Of a stretch of 51,140 nucleotides of DNA, positions 1-8,487 are shown piece after piece. Numbering within the stretch: position 1 is the stretch's first letter; each line of letters opens with the position of its first letter. Origin of the DNA: Polyangiaceae bacterium (GTDB taxonomy: Bacteria; Myxococcota_A; Polyangia; Polyangiales; Polyangiaceae); the NCBI GenBank assembly GCA_009780955.1, contig WQZB01000031.1, positions 1-51,140 of the forward strand. Reading direction: 5' to 3'. Below the pieces are notes generated by a model. It did not search any database and had not been told where the DNA came from. It saw only the letters and a program-made list of their open reading frames with translations. Made by a program: the position numbers and the translations under genes.

Positions 1-313
1 CTGCTGCGCGAATCGATGCGTCGGTTGGGCGCTGCGGTGCCTGCGCACGTACCACAACGTACGCTTACGCGGGCTCCTCGCGCCCGCCCTAGCCTCAATT
101 CGCTCGCGACGGCTGGTAAACATCCTCTCACGCGCCCGTTGAATGCGGAGGCAAAACCCCCTCATAAGCGTCGCATGGTCTTCTAGTGGTGCGCTGTCAC
201 ATTCGTCAAGAAAAGACGTTAATTGTGTTATTTTCCCTATACTTATGGGTCACGGTATGATGCCGCACAAGGTCGAGCTAACCAGCTCATTCGCATAGGA
301 TCTCGGAACGGTC
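1..313. other. Left edge, no supported gene
   Basis: All three forward frames stay open for about the first 100 bases, as expected in GC-rich DNA. One frame runs from the edge to a TAG at 184-186. I cannot tell whether any of these is the tail of a real gene. The only recognisable element is a short repeat at 89-133 that recurs at the right end of the window. The AT-richer stretch at 215-250 is the likely recN promoter region, but I cannot place convincing -35 and -10 boxes or a LexA site. Confidence 0.4.
89..133 (+). repeat. Dispersed repeat, left-end copy
   Basis: About 45 bp centred on CGCTCGCGACGGCTGGTAAA. A close copy lies in inverted orientation at 50972-51014. The central 20-plus bases are identical and the flanks diverge slightly. 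It fits no feature I recognise and may be part of a larger dispersed element. Confidence 0.5.
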
Positions 314-2014
314 ATGCTTTGTACCCTCACGATCGACAACGTCGTTCTTATCGAGCATCAAGTTCTCGAGTTCGCCGCCGGGTTCAACGTTCTCACGGGG
401 GAAACCGGCGCGGGCAAGTCAATGGTTGTCGATGCGCTCTCCCTCGTGCTTGGTGACCGCGCAAGGCCCGACAGCGTGCGCTCGGGCGCACGCGAGGCCG
501 AGGTTGCCGCGCTGTTCGAAGTCGAGCCCGGCTCGCGTGTGCTCGCAAAGCTAGCGGCGGCCGGCATTCCGTGCGACGGCGAGCTCGTCGTGCGCCGCGT
601 TGTGCAGGCCGAAGGCCGAAGCCGTGCATTTGTCAATGGCAAGGTGTCTACGGCAACGCAGCTCGCGGAGCTTGCCAGCGATCTTTGCGATATCGCCTCA
701 CAGCACGAGAGCGTAAGCCTTACCGATCCATCGACCCACCTTGAATACCTCGACGCATTCGGGCGCCTCGAGCAGAAACGCGAGGCGCTCGGCGAAAAGG
801 TTTCGTGCCTTGCCACGGTCGTTCGTGAGATGCAGCGGGTGCGCGAGGCCGAGCGCAGTCGTGCGGAGCGCGAAGACTTTCTTGCATTCCAATTGCGAGA
901 GATCGATGAACTCGATCCGTCTGCTGGCGAAGAAGTCGATCTCGAAAGCGAGCGGGCGCGTCTGCGCCACGCCGAGAAGCTTCAGTCCGCGACCCAGGCC
1001 GCTGCGAATCGCCTTTACGACGGCGATGAGACGGTGTGCGACGAGCTTGCGAGAATCAGTTCTGACGTCGACGCTGCCGCCGCGATCGATCCGTCTCTCT
1101 CGCCACTTGCGCGCGTCGTCGAATCCGCGCGCTCCGAGCTCGTCGATGCGGCGCGCGCCCTGGGCCGCTATGCCGCCGGCATTGAAACGAGCACCGAGCG
1201 TCTTGCCGAAGTCGACGATCGCTGGTTCCGTTTGCAGAAGTTGCTCCGAAAACATGGGCCAACGACCTTCGAGCTTTTCGCTTACAGGGGCGAGTTGAAA
1301 GAGCAGCTCGCGCAGCTTGCGGGCAGCAGCGAATTGCTCGCCGAGCTCGAACACAAGCGCGACGATCTGCTTTCCGACGTGGCCGCTCTTGCACGCGCGT
1401 TGTCCAGAAAGCGCCGCGACGCTGCGGTGATGCTTGCGGACGCGATCGGCCGTGAGCTCGCAGGCCTCGGCATGGGACGCGCGCGCGTCGTCGTCGACGT
1501 TTCGCCCGTACCCGCGCCGCACGCGGGCGATCTCCCTTCCATCGATGGTGCGCGCCTGACACAGAGCGGCATCGACCGCGTCGAGTTTCTCATTGCGCCC
1601 AACAAAGGCGAAGATCCACGGCCGCTTCGCAAGATTGCTTCGGGTGGCGAGCTTTCGCGCGCGCTGCTTGCTCTCAAACGCGTGCTCGCCGAGAAAGGTC
1701 CTGCGGGCGTTTATGTTTTCGACGAAGTCGATGCCGGCGTATCGGGTGCCATCGCCGAGGTCATTGGCCGTTCGATTGCCGACGTGGCGCGCCACCGCCA
1801 AGTGCTTTGCATCACGCATCTTCCGCAGATCGCGGCGCTTGCCGATCATCACTTCGTAGTTGGGAAAAGCGAGCAGAAGGGGCGCACCACGAGCTACGTT
1901 CGCACTTTGTCGGAAGAAGAGCGAGTCGAGGAGCTTGCCCGAATGATCGGCGGGGTAAAAGTTGGCGACGCTGCGCGCAGCGCTGCGATGGAACTGCTAT
2001 CCGCAAGAAAGTAA
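314..2014 (+). CDS. recN: DNA repair protein RecN
   Basis: RecN is an SMC-like ATPase that acts in recombinational repair of double-strand breaks. The 566-aa product is close to the usual ~555 aa. It has a Walker A motif GETGAGKS at residues 29-36, a long charged coiled-coil middle (about 150-390), the ABC signature SGGELSR near 443-449, Walker B and D-loop FDEVDAGVSG near 469-478, and the switch histidine in CITHLPQ near 499-505. The ATG start leaves the expected short lead before Walker A. The gene converges on map with only 21 bp between the stop codons. Function is established for the family; SOS control is not shown here. Confidence 0.97.
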   Translation: MLCTLTIDNVVLIEHQVLEFAAGFNVLTGETGAGKSMVVDALSLVLGDRARPDSVRSGAREAEVAALFEVEPGSRVLAKLAAAGIPCDGELVVRRVVQAEGRSRAFVNGKVSTATQLAELASDLCDIASQHESVSLTDPSTHLEYLDAFGRLEQKREALGEKVSCLATVVREMQRVREAERSRAEREDFLAFQLREIDELDPSAGEEVDLESERARLRHAEKLQSATQAAANRLYDGDETVCDELARISSDVDAAAAIDPSLSPLARVVESARSELVDAARALGRYAAGIETSTERLAEVDDRWFRLQKLLRKHGPTTFELFAYRGELKEQLAQLAGSSELLAELEHKRDDLLSDVAALARALSRKRRDAAVMLADAIGRELAGLGMGRARVVVDVSPVPAPHAGDLPSIDGARLTQSGIDRVEFLIAPNKGEDPRPLRKIASGGELSRALLALKRVLAEKGPAGVYVFDEVDAGVSGAIAEVIGRSIADVARHRQVLCITHLPQIAALADHHFVVGKSEQKGRTTSYVRTLSEEERVEELARMIGGVKVGDAARSAAMELLSARK

Positions 2015-2035
2015 TTTTGCGTGGCGTGACGCGAA

Positions 2036-2833
2036 CTACGCGAACACGGTTGCGATGTTTTCGCTGGAGCGAAGAATTCTTCCGCGCCTCGTCAGCACGT
2101 CGCAGCCGTTTTTCGTGACCGCGATGGTGTGTTCGAATTGCGCTGACAGCGAGCCGTCAACGGTGGTGACCGTCCACTGGTCGGTGGGATCGATTTGCAC
2201 TTCGAAGCGGCCAAGATTCACCATGGGCTCGATTGTGAAGACCATGCCCGCCTTCATGCGCTCGCCGGTGTGGGGCTTGCCATAGTGCTTGACTTGAGGA
2301 TCTTCATGAAAGCGGCGACCAATGCCGTGCCCGACGAAATCTTTGACAACGCTGCAGCCCTCGCTTTCGACGTATTGTTGGATGGCCGCACCGATATCGC
2401 CGAGGCGCCCTCCTTCTTTGACTTGCGCGATGCCAATCTCGAGGGCTTTGCGTGCAACCTCGGTTACCTTGCGCCCGTCCTTGGTCGGTGTGCCGACATA
2501 AAACGTGGCCGACGTGTCGCCGTGAAACCCGCCGTAGAACGTTGTCACGTCGACGTTGACGATGTCGCCGTTTTTGAGGACTCGCGGGCCTGGGATGCCG
2601 TGGCAAACAACGTCGTTGATCGATATGCACACGCTCTTTGGGAACCCACGGTAGTGCAGGGTCGCCGGGCGAGCGCCGCGGCGGATTGTGTCTTCGTGCA
2701 CGAGCGTGTCGATGTCGTCGGTGGTCATGCCACGCTGAAGTTTGTCGCCCACATACAGAAGCGTTTCGGCTGCCATCTGGCTCGACACGCGAAGGGCTTC
2801 GATTTCCTTGGGGCTCTTTATTTCGATTGCCAA
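2036..2833 (-). CDS. map: Type I methionyl aminopeptidase
   Basis: Cytosolic metalloprotease that removes the initiator methionine from nascent proteins. At 265 aa it has the normal type I length. The five metal ligands are visible in order: two aspartates in VNVDVTTFYGGFHGDTS, His in VGHGIGRRFHED, Glu in FTIEPMVN and Glu in QFEHTIAVT. The substrate histidine is in LHYRGFPKSV. The start codon is TTG, supported by a GGAGA Shine-Dalgarno about seven bases upstream; no ATG precedes the conserved IKSPKEIEALR start. It is transcribed leftward, convergent with recN, and stands alone rather than in the ribosomal-protein cluster where map is often found. Confidence 0.96.
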   Translation of the reverse strand: MAIEIKSPKEIEALRVSSQMAAETLLYVGDKLQRGMTTDDIDTLVHEDTIRRGARPATLHYRGFPKSVCISINDVVCHGIPGPRVLKNGDIVNVDVTTFYGGFHGDTSATFYVGTPTKDGRKVTEVARKALEIGIAQVKEGGRLGDIGAAIQQYVESEGCSVVKDFVGHGIGRRFHEDPQVKHYGKPHTGERMKAGMVFTIEPMVNLGRFEVQIDPTDQWTVTTVDGSLSAQFEHTIAVTKNGCDVLTRRGRILRSSENIATVFA

Positions 2834-2900
2834 AACCGATCTCCTGCCGTTTCCTTACTCGAAATTCTCCCTTTGTTAGTCCGTATGATTCACGCAATCG

Positions 2901-3581
2901 TCATCGACGGCGGCCTCGGTCGTCGCGAGGCTTGAGCGGGTGTCGGTAAGGCCTGCGTTTGGGCCCAGCCTTCTTGGAGGGCAAGAGGGACATGATGCAT
3001 GCAATCAATTCCTTGAAGGAGGGGGAACGTGACCGTGCAGGCAAAACCGTGGCGCAGGGGCCCATCGCTTTTGCCCAGGCCACTTTGTTGCCACCACCGT
3101 CACCGACGATCTTTCCGAACAGTTCCCAGGTTCCGCAGATCGAGTCCGGTTCATACTTTCTTGCTTCGACGAGATCGGCTTCGGGGAACGCAGTCTCGAG
3201 TGCTTTCAGGTCGCCAAGGTAGAACGCCTCTGTCTCTTCGACCGCAAGGGTTGCTCTCACCTGAAGTATCGGCGCGTACGTCGTTGCGACCTTCTCGATC
3301 TCCTTCCGTAGCGTTTCCTGATCGTCATTGTCGGCATCGACGAGGACGATCACCGCGTCTTTTGTTGGATCAAGGGCGTTTGCAAATCCTCGCAGCATGG
3401 CTGGCAACTGATCGAGCACACCCCGGCGTTTGGGATCCGGTGCTTCTTTTTTCTCTTTGGGTAAAATCCCCTTGCCTTGGTGAGGATGAATACGCACGGG
3501 AATGTCTTGAAGCAAACGAGGTGCCCATCGCTCAAAAAACGCGAGTTCCGACGGACCCTCCACGAGGACGTGAATCGTCAT
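2901..3581 (-). CDS. DUF4276 family (TOPRIM-like) protein
   Basis: 226-aa protein of the DUF4276 type, considered TOPRIM-like. Visible landmarks are the N-terminal strand and acid VLVEGPSEL (5-13), the acidic patch VLVDADNDD (79-87), equivalent to the TOPRIM DxD, and the family-typical ETEAFYLGD near 116-124. The C-terminus is very basic. Its ATG overlaps the TGA of the upstream AAA ATPase by four bases, so the two are translationally coupled. By family and partnership it is probably the effector nuclease of a two-component defence system like RloA/RloB or OLD-type pairs. That is inference; nuclease activity cannot be read from the sequence. Confidence 0.85.
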   Translation of the reverse strand: MTIHVLVEGPSELAFFERWAPRLLQDIPVRIHPHQGKGILPKEKKEAPDPKRRGVLDQLPAMLRGFANALDPTKDAVIVLVDADNDDQETLRKEIEKVATTYAPILQVRATLAVEETEAFYLGDLKALETAFPEADLVEARKYEPDSICGTWELFGKIVGDGGGNKVAWAKAMGPCATVLPARSRSPSFKELIACIMSLLPSKKAGPKRRPYRHPLKPRDDRGRRR

Positions 3582-4795
3582 GGGGACACGCCGTCGTCGA
3601 AGTGATTGCTGTACCAGAGCGAGCCGAGGGGAATCCCTTGCTCGCTTAGGGCGAGAATCGTTTCGTCGTCAGCGGCCCGTTGGGCGGCGGCATGCCCATC
3701 GCTTCCCTTTCGGAAGATCCACACCTGATCTGGCTTCAGCGTGTCGACAAAATACGGTGAGTGCGTCGTCACGAGGAGTTGGGTCTTTTGCCCTTTCCTT
3801 TCGGCGCACTCCAAGAATTGGCTTGCCAGGTGCTCGACGAGCCGCACGTACAGCCCGTTCTCCGGTTCCTCGATCCCGATGAACGGTCGTGGCTGCGGAT
3901 CTTCGAGGAGGATCGCATACGCGAGCATCTTCAGCGTGCCGTCTGACATGCTGTGCTGAAAAAATGGATCAGCGTAGCCACGCTCGTCGAACTTCAGGAG
4001 CAGCCGCTTGTCTTGACTCTCTGCGGGCGTGATCTTCTTTAGTCCTGGGATCGCATCTGCGAGGCGCTTGAGAAGCGCGGCGAACTCGCTCGGATATTGA
4101 CGCTTATAATATTGAAGAACGTTGCCGATGTTCGATCCTTTTCGATCGAGGTAACGCTGCGCGCCGGACGGTGGGAGATCCCGTGCGGCATCCGGAACGA
4201 AATACGAGAGGTACCACTGCTCGATGTAGGTCCTCAGTGCAATGATGCGCGGATGTTCGGAGAGGTTCCCAAGCGTCGCGATGCCGAGTTTGTCTCGATC
4301 GGCGAGTTTTACATTGGGTCTTTTCTTGGGTTCTCCGACGTCCTGACCCGCCCACACACTCCCTTTGCCCTTTATCAGATTCAAAAAGTAGCGAGGCTTT
4401 CCGCGCGTTTGGTTTTCGCGTCGCTGGCGGCATGTTTCTTCGATGGGCTTGGGGATCCCGTCTTCGAGGTCGATGACGAGCCCGTAGACGATTGGCCTGG
4501 CCGGATCGTCGTCTTCGAAGAAGATCTCGAATGAGATGGGGCCTTCGGTTCCTTGTGTGTGGAGGCGGCTGAAGCCACCGCGCCAAGGCTTGTCGCAAGC
4601 GGCCTCCACACCATCGAGGAGGCAGTCCGCGACGAAACCGAACGCGTCGAGCACGGTCGATTTGCCCGATCCGTTCGGACCGATGAGGCATGTGAGCGAA
4701 GGAAGCGGGGTTCCTCTGCTATATTCGACCTGGCCGAGGCTCACATCCGCGAGCGCGCGGTAATTCTTGATTCGAATGCCTAACAAGCGAGCCAT
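3578..4795 (-). CDS. AAA family ATPase (AAA_21, OLD/RloA-like)
   Basis: 405-aa ABC-type ATPase. Walker A is GPNGSGKS (39-46). A signature-like MSDGTLKML begins near 283, Walker B FIGIEEPEN is near 305-313, and an H-loop TTHSPYF lies near 343-349. The N-terminus (LGIRIKNYRALADV) is the typical opening of AAA_21/AAA_15 proteins. A GAGG Shine-Dalgarno sits about five bases before the ATG. The downstream DUF4276 gene overlaps by four bases. Such ATPases usually sense or gate a partner nuclease in antiphage modules. The pair sits between housekeeping genes with no other mobile genes nearby, as expected for a small portable defence cassette. Confidence 0.9.
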   Translation of the reverse strand: MARLLGIRIKNYRALADVSLGQVEYSRGTPLPSLTCLIGPNGSGKSTVLDAFGFVADCLLDGVEAACDKPWRGGFSRLHTQGTEGPISFEIFFEDDDPARPIVYGLVIDLEDGIPKPIEETCRQRRENQTRGKPRYFLNLIKGKGSVWAGQDVGEPKKRPNVKLADRDKLGIATLGNLSEHPRIIALRTYIEQWYLSYFVPDAARDLPPSGAQRYLDRKGSNIGNVLQYYKRQYPSEFAALLKRLADAIPGLKKITPAESQDKRLLLKFDERGYADPFFQHSMSDGTLKMLAYAILLEDPQPRPFIGIEEPENGLYVRLVEHLASQFLECAERKGQKTQLLVTTHSPYFVDTLKPDQVWIFRKGSDGHAAAQRAADDETILALSEQGIPLGSLWYSNHFDDGVSP

Positions 4796-5036
4796 CGATC
4801 CCTCGTGTTCCGATGTAGAGAGGTCTTAGCGGAGGCGTAGCACGTGGAGCCGGATCCGATGGGACCAGAAGATCACGCGGGGCAAACCTCAACCTGTATG
4901 GGACAAGCGGGATTTTCGCGTGGAAAATGCCATAGCCCGGACAATTTGGGCAATTGTTGCGCGGTAGGGGGCCAGCAGAGATGATGATCTGCCGAGCAGT
5001 TGATGCATCATTGTGTCGAGTGATAGCGTCGAGCCT

Positions 5037-6050
5037 ATGAAGCGTGGGTTTTCGCTCCTGGGTTCGCTTGCTCTTTTCGGTGTCGCAGTTGTCGCGTGTG
5101 CGCCCGTCAAAGAACCCCAACAGGTCTCATCGCCCGATCCAGTCATCGAAGACTCGAGGGACGGAGAGCACGGCGTCGGTCCGTCGCGCACTACTAGCCC
5201 CGGCAGCCCCACCAGTAGCGCTAACGGCCGTGGCGCCAATGCTCCTTCCGGTGGCGTGCATGGCAGTTCGGCCGAAGCCCCAAAAAGCAGCAAAGCTTTA
5301 GGCACGCAGGTTGGAAGTTTGGCGGCCTTTCTAGGTGGCCAAGATGGTCTCAAATGGGGCATGAGCCGCGCCGAACTCACGAAACTCTACACCCAACCGA
5401 ACGGCATTATCTCGAAGGACTACGACGAAAAACTCATGAAGGCGCGCGTTGGTCCGGAAATGAATGCCCTCGAAGCGGAGCGCGAGCAGCAAAAAGCAGC
5501 CTTCGCGCGCAGCCTTGTCGAATTCAAAGACATACCCACGGGCTACGACACCTCGGGCATCAAGAACGAATACACCTACCGAAATAGTGAGTCTTTGATG
5601 TGGGTCGAGCGTCAAGGAAGAAAACGCTATTTTTTCTTTTTCAACGACCGCCTTTGGAAGATTTACGACGAAGTCCCACTCTACGATTCCGGTGAGTTTG
5701 GCAGTAGCTACGATGACGCCGTTCGCGCCATGACAGCCACGATTGGCGTCAAGGGCCGAATTCGCAATGCCGATGCATCGAAAGGGCCTGTGGCAACAAC
5801 GGTCGACTGGAAAGACGGCGTGAGCCATCTGCGGCTCGTCGATCGCTCAGGCGAGCGCGTGGTTGCCATTGTGATGGAGGACATCGGCACGCTCAACAAC
5901 CTTGGCGAGCTTCGCAGGAACAAAGTCACGGATCCAACAGCGATTGAGCCGTCGGTTTCAGCCGTAATCAGGGGGGTGTCAGATCCTGACGCCGCGCGCC
6001 CTGCCGCCAGCGCGGCACCTGCAAAGGCGGCACCCAAGAAGAAGAAGTAG
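5037..6050 (+). CDS. Uncharacterised lipoprotein
   Basis: 337-aa predicted lipoprotein. I choose the ATG at 5037, the ninth codon of the longer open frame, because it gives a clean signal MKRGFSLLGSLALFGVAVVAC with the lipobox cysteine. A Ser/Gly/Pro-rich low-complexity linker follows to about residue 85. The globular domain begins LKWGMSRAELTKLY, a pattern seen in small periplasmic domains, and the tail is Ala/Lys-rich ending KKKK. No known function. Its TAG stop (6048-6050) is the TAG of the palindromic repeat starting at 6047, so the repeat defines the C-terminus. Confidence 0.8.
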   Translation: MKRGFSLLGSLALFGVAVVACAPVKEPQQVSSPDPVIEDSRDGEHGVGPSRTTSPGSPTSSANGRGANAPSGGVHGSSAEAPKSSKALGTQVGSLAAFLGGQDGLKWGMSRAELTKLYTQPNGIISKDYDEKLMKARVGPEMNALEAEREQQKAAFARSLVEFKDIPTGYDTSGIKNEYTYRNSESLMWVERQGRKRYFFFFNDRLWKIYDEVPLYDSGEFGSSYDDAVRAMTATIGVKGRIRNADASKGPVATTVDWKDGVSHLRLVDRSGERVVAIVMEDIGTLNNLGELRRNKVTDPTAIEPSVSAVIRGVSDPDAARPAASAAPAKAAPKKKK

Positions 6051-6105
6051 GGGCAGACCCCCGTGTCTGCCCCGTTTGAGGGCGGCCACAGGGGGCCGCC
6101 CCTAC
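6047..6105. repeat. GTAGGGGC-family double palindrome
   Basis: Begins GTAGGGGC and ends GCCCCTAC, enclosing two hairpins: GGGGCAGAC/GTCTGCCCC and AGGGCGGCC/GGCCGCCCCT. It supplies the stop codon of the preceding lipoprotein gene, and may act as a transcription barrier between it and the convergent NifU-domain gene. Confidence 0.85.
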
Positions 6106-6117
6106 GGATATGCATTG

Positions 6118-6492
6118 CTACGTCGGATCCACGCGTACGGCGCCCTCCGGTACACACAGGCCCGTCGTTACTTTTACTGTTGCCCTTGGCAGAACGCTAT
6201 GCACGACGGGTTCGAGTAGCCGTTCGCGTGTCATCGTTGCGCCGGGGCAGCCAGAGCATGTGCCAGCTAGGTGAATGTGGACGTCGTCTGGCGATGCAAG
6301 TGCGATGTAAAGTACCCCGCCATCGGCATTCACGAGTGCTGCAGCGTATTCCGACAACACATGCGCGAGATGTTCAACCGGCCAGATGGTTGCTTCGCTC
6401 ACGTTGAGCGTAGTTTCGACACCGCTGTCCGCGGTGTCGCTGCCATGCCTCGTTGATGTCGATTCGTATTGTGCGTCGTCCGCGGTGGCCAC
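6118..6492 (-). CDS. NifU C-terminal domain protein
   Basis: 124-aa protein whose second half is a NifU/NfuA C-terminal iron-sulfur scaffold domain. The conserved GGVLYI is followed by the cluster-binding C-x2-C in GTCSGCPGAT and a hydrophobic helix that ends the domain. The first ~45 residues are polar and not conserved. Such proteins carry or deliver Fe-S clusters to targets. There is no IscU-like or A-type domain and no isc/suf gene in the window. The start is GTG at 6492; no better start is visible before the domain. Confidence 0.85.
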   Translation of the reverse strand: MATADDAQYESTSTRHGSDTADSGVETTLNVSEATIWPVEHLAHVLSEYAAALVNADGGVLYIALASPDDVHIHLAGTCSGCPGATMTRERLLEPVVHSVLPRATVKVTTGLCVPEGAVRVDPT

Positions 6493-6562
6493 AGTCCAAA
6501 GGTTATCACAATTTGTCGCTACAAAGGCGCAAGCAGGGACTATATATGGCGGCGCTCACTTG

Positions 6563-6628
6563 CGTTGAGCCCGAAATCCGTGGCTCACGCTCCGCTTCTT
6601 TCGAGAGCCACGGCCTTCGGGCTCAACG
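6563..6628. repeat. Long hairpin upstream of FHA gene
   Basis: Two 23-nt arms (6563-6585 and 6606-6628) match at 21 positions as an inverted repeat around a 20-nt loop. The arms begin CGTTGAGCCCGAA. It lies between the divergent NifU-domain and FHA genes. No T-tract follows on either strand, so it is not a simple intrinsic terminator. Confidence 0.75.
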
Positions 6629-6710
6629 GACCGCAACGTGTGCGCATCGCCATATTGGACTTTCAAATTCAGCGCAACCGTGTTGCGCTGTAGCTCGCTG
6701 TAGGTGACGG

Positions 6711-7586
6711 GTGGCACGCTACCGACTTCGATTCTTGCTTCAAGAGTTCGATCTTCAAAAGGGGATAACTTTAATCGGCCGCGGTTCCGATTGTCACGTT
6801 ACAATCGAAGATCCGCTGGTGTCGCGCCATCATGCGCGCATTGCTCTAAACGGCGACCGTGCAGTCGTGTCTGACCTTGGCAGCCGCAATGGTGTCAAGG
6901 TCAATGGCGTGCTCGCAAAGGAACCAACCGAGCTAACCGACGGCGATCGTTTGCGGATTGGTACCCAGGAGCTTGTATTTTGCAAGGTTGCAACCGCTCC
7001 GCGGAGATCACACAAAACGACCGGCTTTTTGCGTCACTGCGCTCGCTGCCGAATGCCATACCCGCAAGAAGTCGGACAATGCCCGAGTTGCGGGGCTACC
7101 GAGGCGCTCGACGAAGACATGTTTGGTTCGTTCGGATCTACGGCGCAGCGGGTTTGGAGTGCGCAGCTTTTTGCTGAGCTCATCAACCGAGCGCTTTCGC
7201 TCCAGCGGTTGGGCGACATTCCGCGCATTTTGCAGCGGGCAACCAAAGACGTTGACGAGCAGCTTACACGAGGCGACAAAGTCGACGATGCGCAGCTCGC
7301 GCAGATCGCGGTTGCTGCTGTGCGGGCAAGCATAGCAACGTGCGATCCCAGCTGGGGTGTTTGGGCAGCCCAGGTATACCTTCGCCTACCGTTCGTCATT
7401 CCTGAGGACGTCGTGACCAAGCTCGGCGAGCTTGCCCAGTGCTTCCCAGACAACGAGCAGGTCATTGGCGTGATCGAGCGCGTTCGAGGCGTTCGAGCTA
7501 TGCCTCAGGCTGCTCAAGCTACCGGGTTTGTCGTTGAAGACACGAAAGATATCGAGGGTGCCACCAAGCCCGGGTTGATGCCCTAG
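6711..7586 (+). CDS. FHA domain protein with zinc ribbon
   Basis: 291-aa cytosolic protein. Residues about 5-90 form an FHA phosphothreonine-binding domain, with GRGSDCHVTIEDPLVSRHHA and GSRNGVKVNG motifs including the binding Arg, Ser and Asn. A zinc-ribbon motif follows with Cys110, Cys113, Cys124 and Cys127. The rest is helical with no recognised domain. It starts at GTG 6711, preceded by AGGTGA; an 18-nt hairpin (GCGCAAC/GTTGCGC) lies just upstream. A second FHA gene follows 70 bp downstream with a similar layout but no zinc ribbon, suggesting tandem duplication. FHA proteins read Ser/Thr-kinase phosphorylation, abundant in myxobacteria; no kinase gene is in the window. Confidence 0.9.
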   Translation: MARYRLRFLLQEFDLQKGITLIGRGSDCHVTIEDPLVSRHHARIALNGDRAVVSDLGSRNGVKVNGVLAKEPTELTDGDRLRIGTQELVFCKVATAPRRSHKTTGFLRHCARCRMPYPQEVGQCPSCGATEALDEDMFGSFGSTAQRVWSAQLFAELINRALSLQRLGDIPRILQRATKDVDEQLTRGDKVDDAQLAQIAVAAVRASIATCDPSWGVWAAQVYLRLPFVIPEDVVTKLGELAQCFPDNEQVIGVIERVRGVRAMPQAAQATGFVVEDTKDIEGATKPGLMP

Positions 7587-7656
7587 TCGAGTTGGTGCAC
7601 GATGGCGCTGTTTTCCTGTCGCCTTGCGGGGCGATGGGTTCTATTGCACATGATGG

Positions 7657-8487
7657 ATGCGCTTCAGGCTCCGCTACCTTCAGCATGACCTCGAGCTAAA
7701 CGAGGGCAGATTTGCGGTCGGCAGGAACGCAAGATGCCAGCTCTCGCTCGACGATCCCCTCGTGTCGCGTCGCCACGCCATTTTCGAGGTCACCGAAGCC
7801 GGGGTGACCATCGAAGACATGGCAAGTCGTAACGGTGTCATCGTCAACGGTCACCGCATCGAAGAGAAGGTAACCCTAGCCATTGGCGACAGGATCGTCA
7901 TTGGATCACAGGAACTCCGGCTCCTTGGTGCAACCGATTCGCGCGGTGAGGGCAGCGCTGAGGGCGGAACCATGACGCTGCCGCAAGTGCGCGTCGATCC
8001 TTTGAGCTCGAGCTCCGACTTGCCAACGGAATCCGATGTCGAGCCGTCGATGGCCCGGCGTGCCGACCAGTTCAAGCTTCTCTATGCGGTGGCCGAGAAA
8101 GCGCTCGCAATGGGTAAAGCAGCCGAGGCTGAACGCCTAGCGGCATCGGCGCTTGCCGACGTCATCGAGGCCACGCGCGCAGGCCGTCCGCTCCCTCCCA
8201 CACTTGTCGACCAGGCCGCGAAGTTGAGCGCCAAGTTGGCTACGGCCACAAGCAAAGGCGGTTGGGCCGATTATGTCATCGAGCTTTATGCGGCTCAGAA
8301 TCGACCTTGCCCCGCGCCAGTCGTCGACGAGCTCTATAGCGCAATGCGCAGGGTCGCCTCCGTTGATCTCGTTCGCCTGCGAACCTATATCGCCTCGATC
8401 CGACAAAATGTTCGGCGCTACGGGCCGGCGGAGCGCTTCTTGGTTCAGCGTTTGGAGGGGCTCGAACGACTCGCTTCTCTAAAGTGA
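7657..8487 (+). CDS. FHA domain protein
   Basis: 276-aa protein with an N-terminal FHA domain (about 1-90): VGRNARCQLSLDDPLVSRRHA and ASRNGVIVNG contain the conserved Gly-Arg, Ser-x2-His and Asn residues. A polar linker (about 95-130) and a helical C-terminal domain (about 135-275) follow. The C-terminal helices resemble those of the preceding FHA protein in layout (repeated Ala/Leu helices with a WADYVIELY segment against WGVWAAQVYL there). The two genes are probably paralogues. The 3' end overlaps by 43 bp the 3' end of the convergent toxin gene. Confidence 0.9.
   Translation: MRFRLRYLQHDLELNEGRFAVGRNARCQLSLDDPLVSRRHAIFEVTEAGVTIEDMASRNGVIVNGHRIEEKVTLAIGDRIVIGSQELRLLGATDSRGEGSAEGGTMTLPQVRVDPLSSSSDLPTESDVEPSMARRADQFKLLYAVAEKALAMGKAAEAERLAASALADVIEATRAGRPLPPTLVDQAAKLSAKLATATSKGGWADYVIELYAAQNRPCPAPVVDELYSAMRRVASVDLVRLRTYIASIRQNVRRYGPAERFLVQRLEGLERLASLK

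Noticed and set aside
1..186. Partial gene entering from the left edge in frame 1
   Set aside because: All three frames are open here, the product is Pro/Arg/Ala-rich without motifs, and the segment contains a dispersed repeat.
698..1852. Long antisense frame within recN
   Set aside because: It is a mirror of a clear RecN coding sequence, has no family similarity, and long antisense frames are expected in GC-rich DNA.
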